Assembly: GCF_031178445.1 (NCBI RefSeq)
Contig: NZ_JAPSIY010000003.1
Span: 62,001 to 126,000, forward strand
DNA length: 64,000 nucleotides
DNA from: Microbacterium sp.
GTDB taxonomy: Bacteria; Actinomycetota; Actinomycetes; Actinomycetales; Microbacteriaceae
Direction: 5' to 3'
Part shown: in pieces, positions 63,778 through 64,000 of the stretch
How positions within the stretch are numbered: the stretch's first letter is position 1
How the letters are laid out: each line of letters begins with the position of its first letter
Notes under the pieces: generated by a model
Database searches by the model: none
Told to the model about the DNA's origin: nothing
What the model saw: the letters and a program-made list of their open reading frames with translations, nothing else
Made by a program: the position numbers and the translations under genes

Positions 63778-64000
63778 TCATCGGTCTCTCCGGTCGCGCG
63801 GTCCGGCCTCGGAGCTGCGCTCGCGTCGTACCAAACCCAGAGGCAGTGCGACCCAGAGCACGAGCACGAAGACGAGACCGACGGCGCCCGCGATGAAGGC
63901 CGCCGTGCGGCTCACGGCGATGTCGAGGATGAAGATCGTCACGCCGACCGTCACCGCGCCGATCACGACGAGGTTCGCCTTGACGAGGCGGTCGGCGACC
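63778..64000 (-). CDS. DUF6328-like membrane protein, C-terminal part
   Basis: The frame is open to the window edge, so only the C-terminal 74 codons are seen: two membrane helices (VIGAVTVGVTIFILDIAVSRTAA and FIAGAVGLVFVLVLWVALPLGL) and a basic tail (VRRERSSEAGPRDRRDR). This matches the end of DUF6328 proteins. A GTG at 63966 inside the frame is not a likely start. Confidence 0.6.
   Translation of the reverse strand, partial: VADRLVKANLVVIGAVTVGVTIFILDIAVSRTAAFIAGAVGLVFVLVLWVALPLGLVRRERSSEAGPRDRRDR

Overview
This is a chromosomal window from a high-GC actinobacterium, most likely Microbacterium or a close relative in Microbacteriaceae. The call rests on GC-rich codon use, frequent GTG starts, family-specific genes (a DUF6264 protein, DUF4307, DUF501, DUF4245) and gene order. 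Three blocks follow the order known in Mycobacterium tuberculosis: mfd-mazG-eno-divIC-DUF501 (compare Rv1020-Rv1025), greA-DUF4307-small membrane protein-hemolysin III-cis-prenyltransferase (Rv1080c-Rv1086), and phoH2-fum-glpX-xseBA-ispH-ychF (Rv1095-Rv1112).

Layout. 1-17 kb: the end of mfd, then small metabolic and regulatory genes, gdhA, ppc, nhaA, mazG, hisS, an AraC/VOC divergent pair, an amino-acid permease and a GntR-DUF1648-CPBP operon with a clear palindromic operator. 17-31 kb: enolase, a divIC-like gene, DUF501, a mycosin-like S8 protease, a type II NADH dehydrogenase with a polybasic tail, an unusual tRNA with a UAA anticodon, a PLP enzyme plus FAD oxidase pair, LemA, a YcaQ-like protein, an AI-2E family permease and ilvA. 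31-47 kb: greA, luxS, hemolysin III, uppS, PIN-PhoH, a translationally coupled xseB-DUF4245-carbonic anhydrase-fumC chain, ispH, fba and glpX. 47-51 kb: a four-gene coupled operon holding a DUF1023 alpha/beta hydrolase with a WXG motif, a small helical partner with a YxxxD motif and a lipoprotein, followed by ychF. 51.8-54.8 kb: a small genomic island bounded by a 27-bp perfect repeat of the ychF 3' end. It carries a decayed kinase gene, an AhpD-like gene and a drug-type MFS transporter under a CsoR-like operator. 54.8-64 kb: an ECF41-type sigma factor, DoxX, an orphan immunity-like gene, regulators, a soluble Ser/Thr kinase with GNAT, Dps, and an ECF sigma/anti-sigma pair.

The genes form several working groups. 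Central carbon metabolism is well represented (ppc, eno, fba, glpX, fumC, gdhA). The last ECF sigma factor appears to control a small regulon that can be read from the DNA: three promoters of the form TGAAC(C)-N16/17-CGTGTY precede the sigma gene, a divergent DUF2231 membrane protein and a COG4315 lipoprotein.

Across the window at least sixteen genes have a TAnnnT hexamer ending exactly six bases before the start codon and no Shine-Dalgarno sequence, which predicts leaderless transcripts. Genes inside operons instead use ATGA/GTGA overlaps or clear AGGAGG-like sites. No CRISPR array, rRNA, transposase or integrase gene was recognised.
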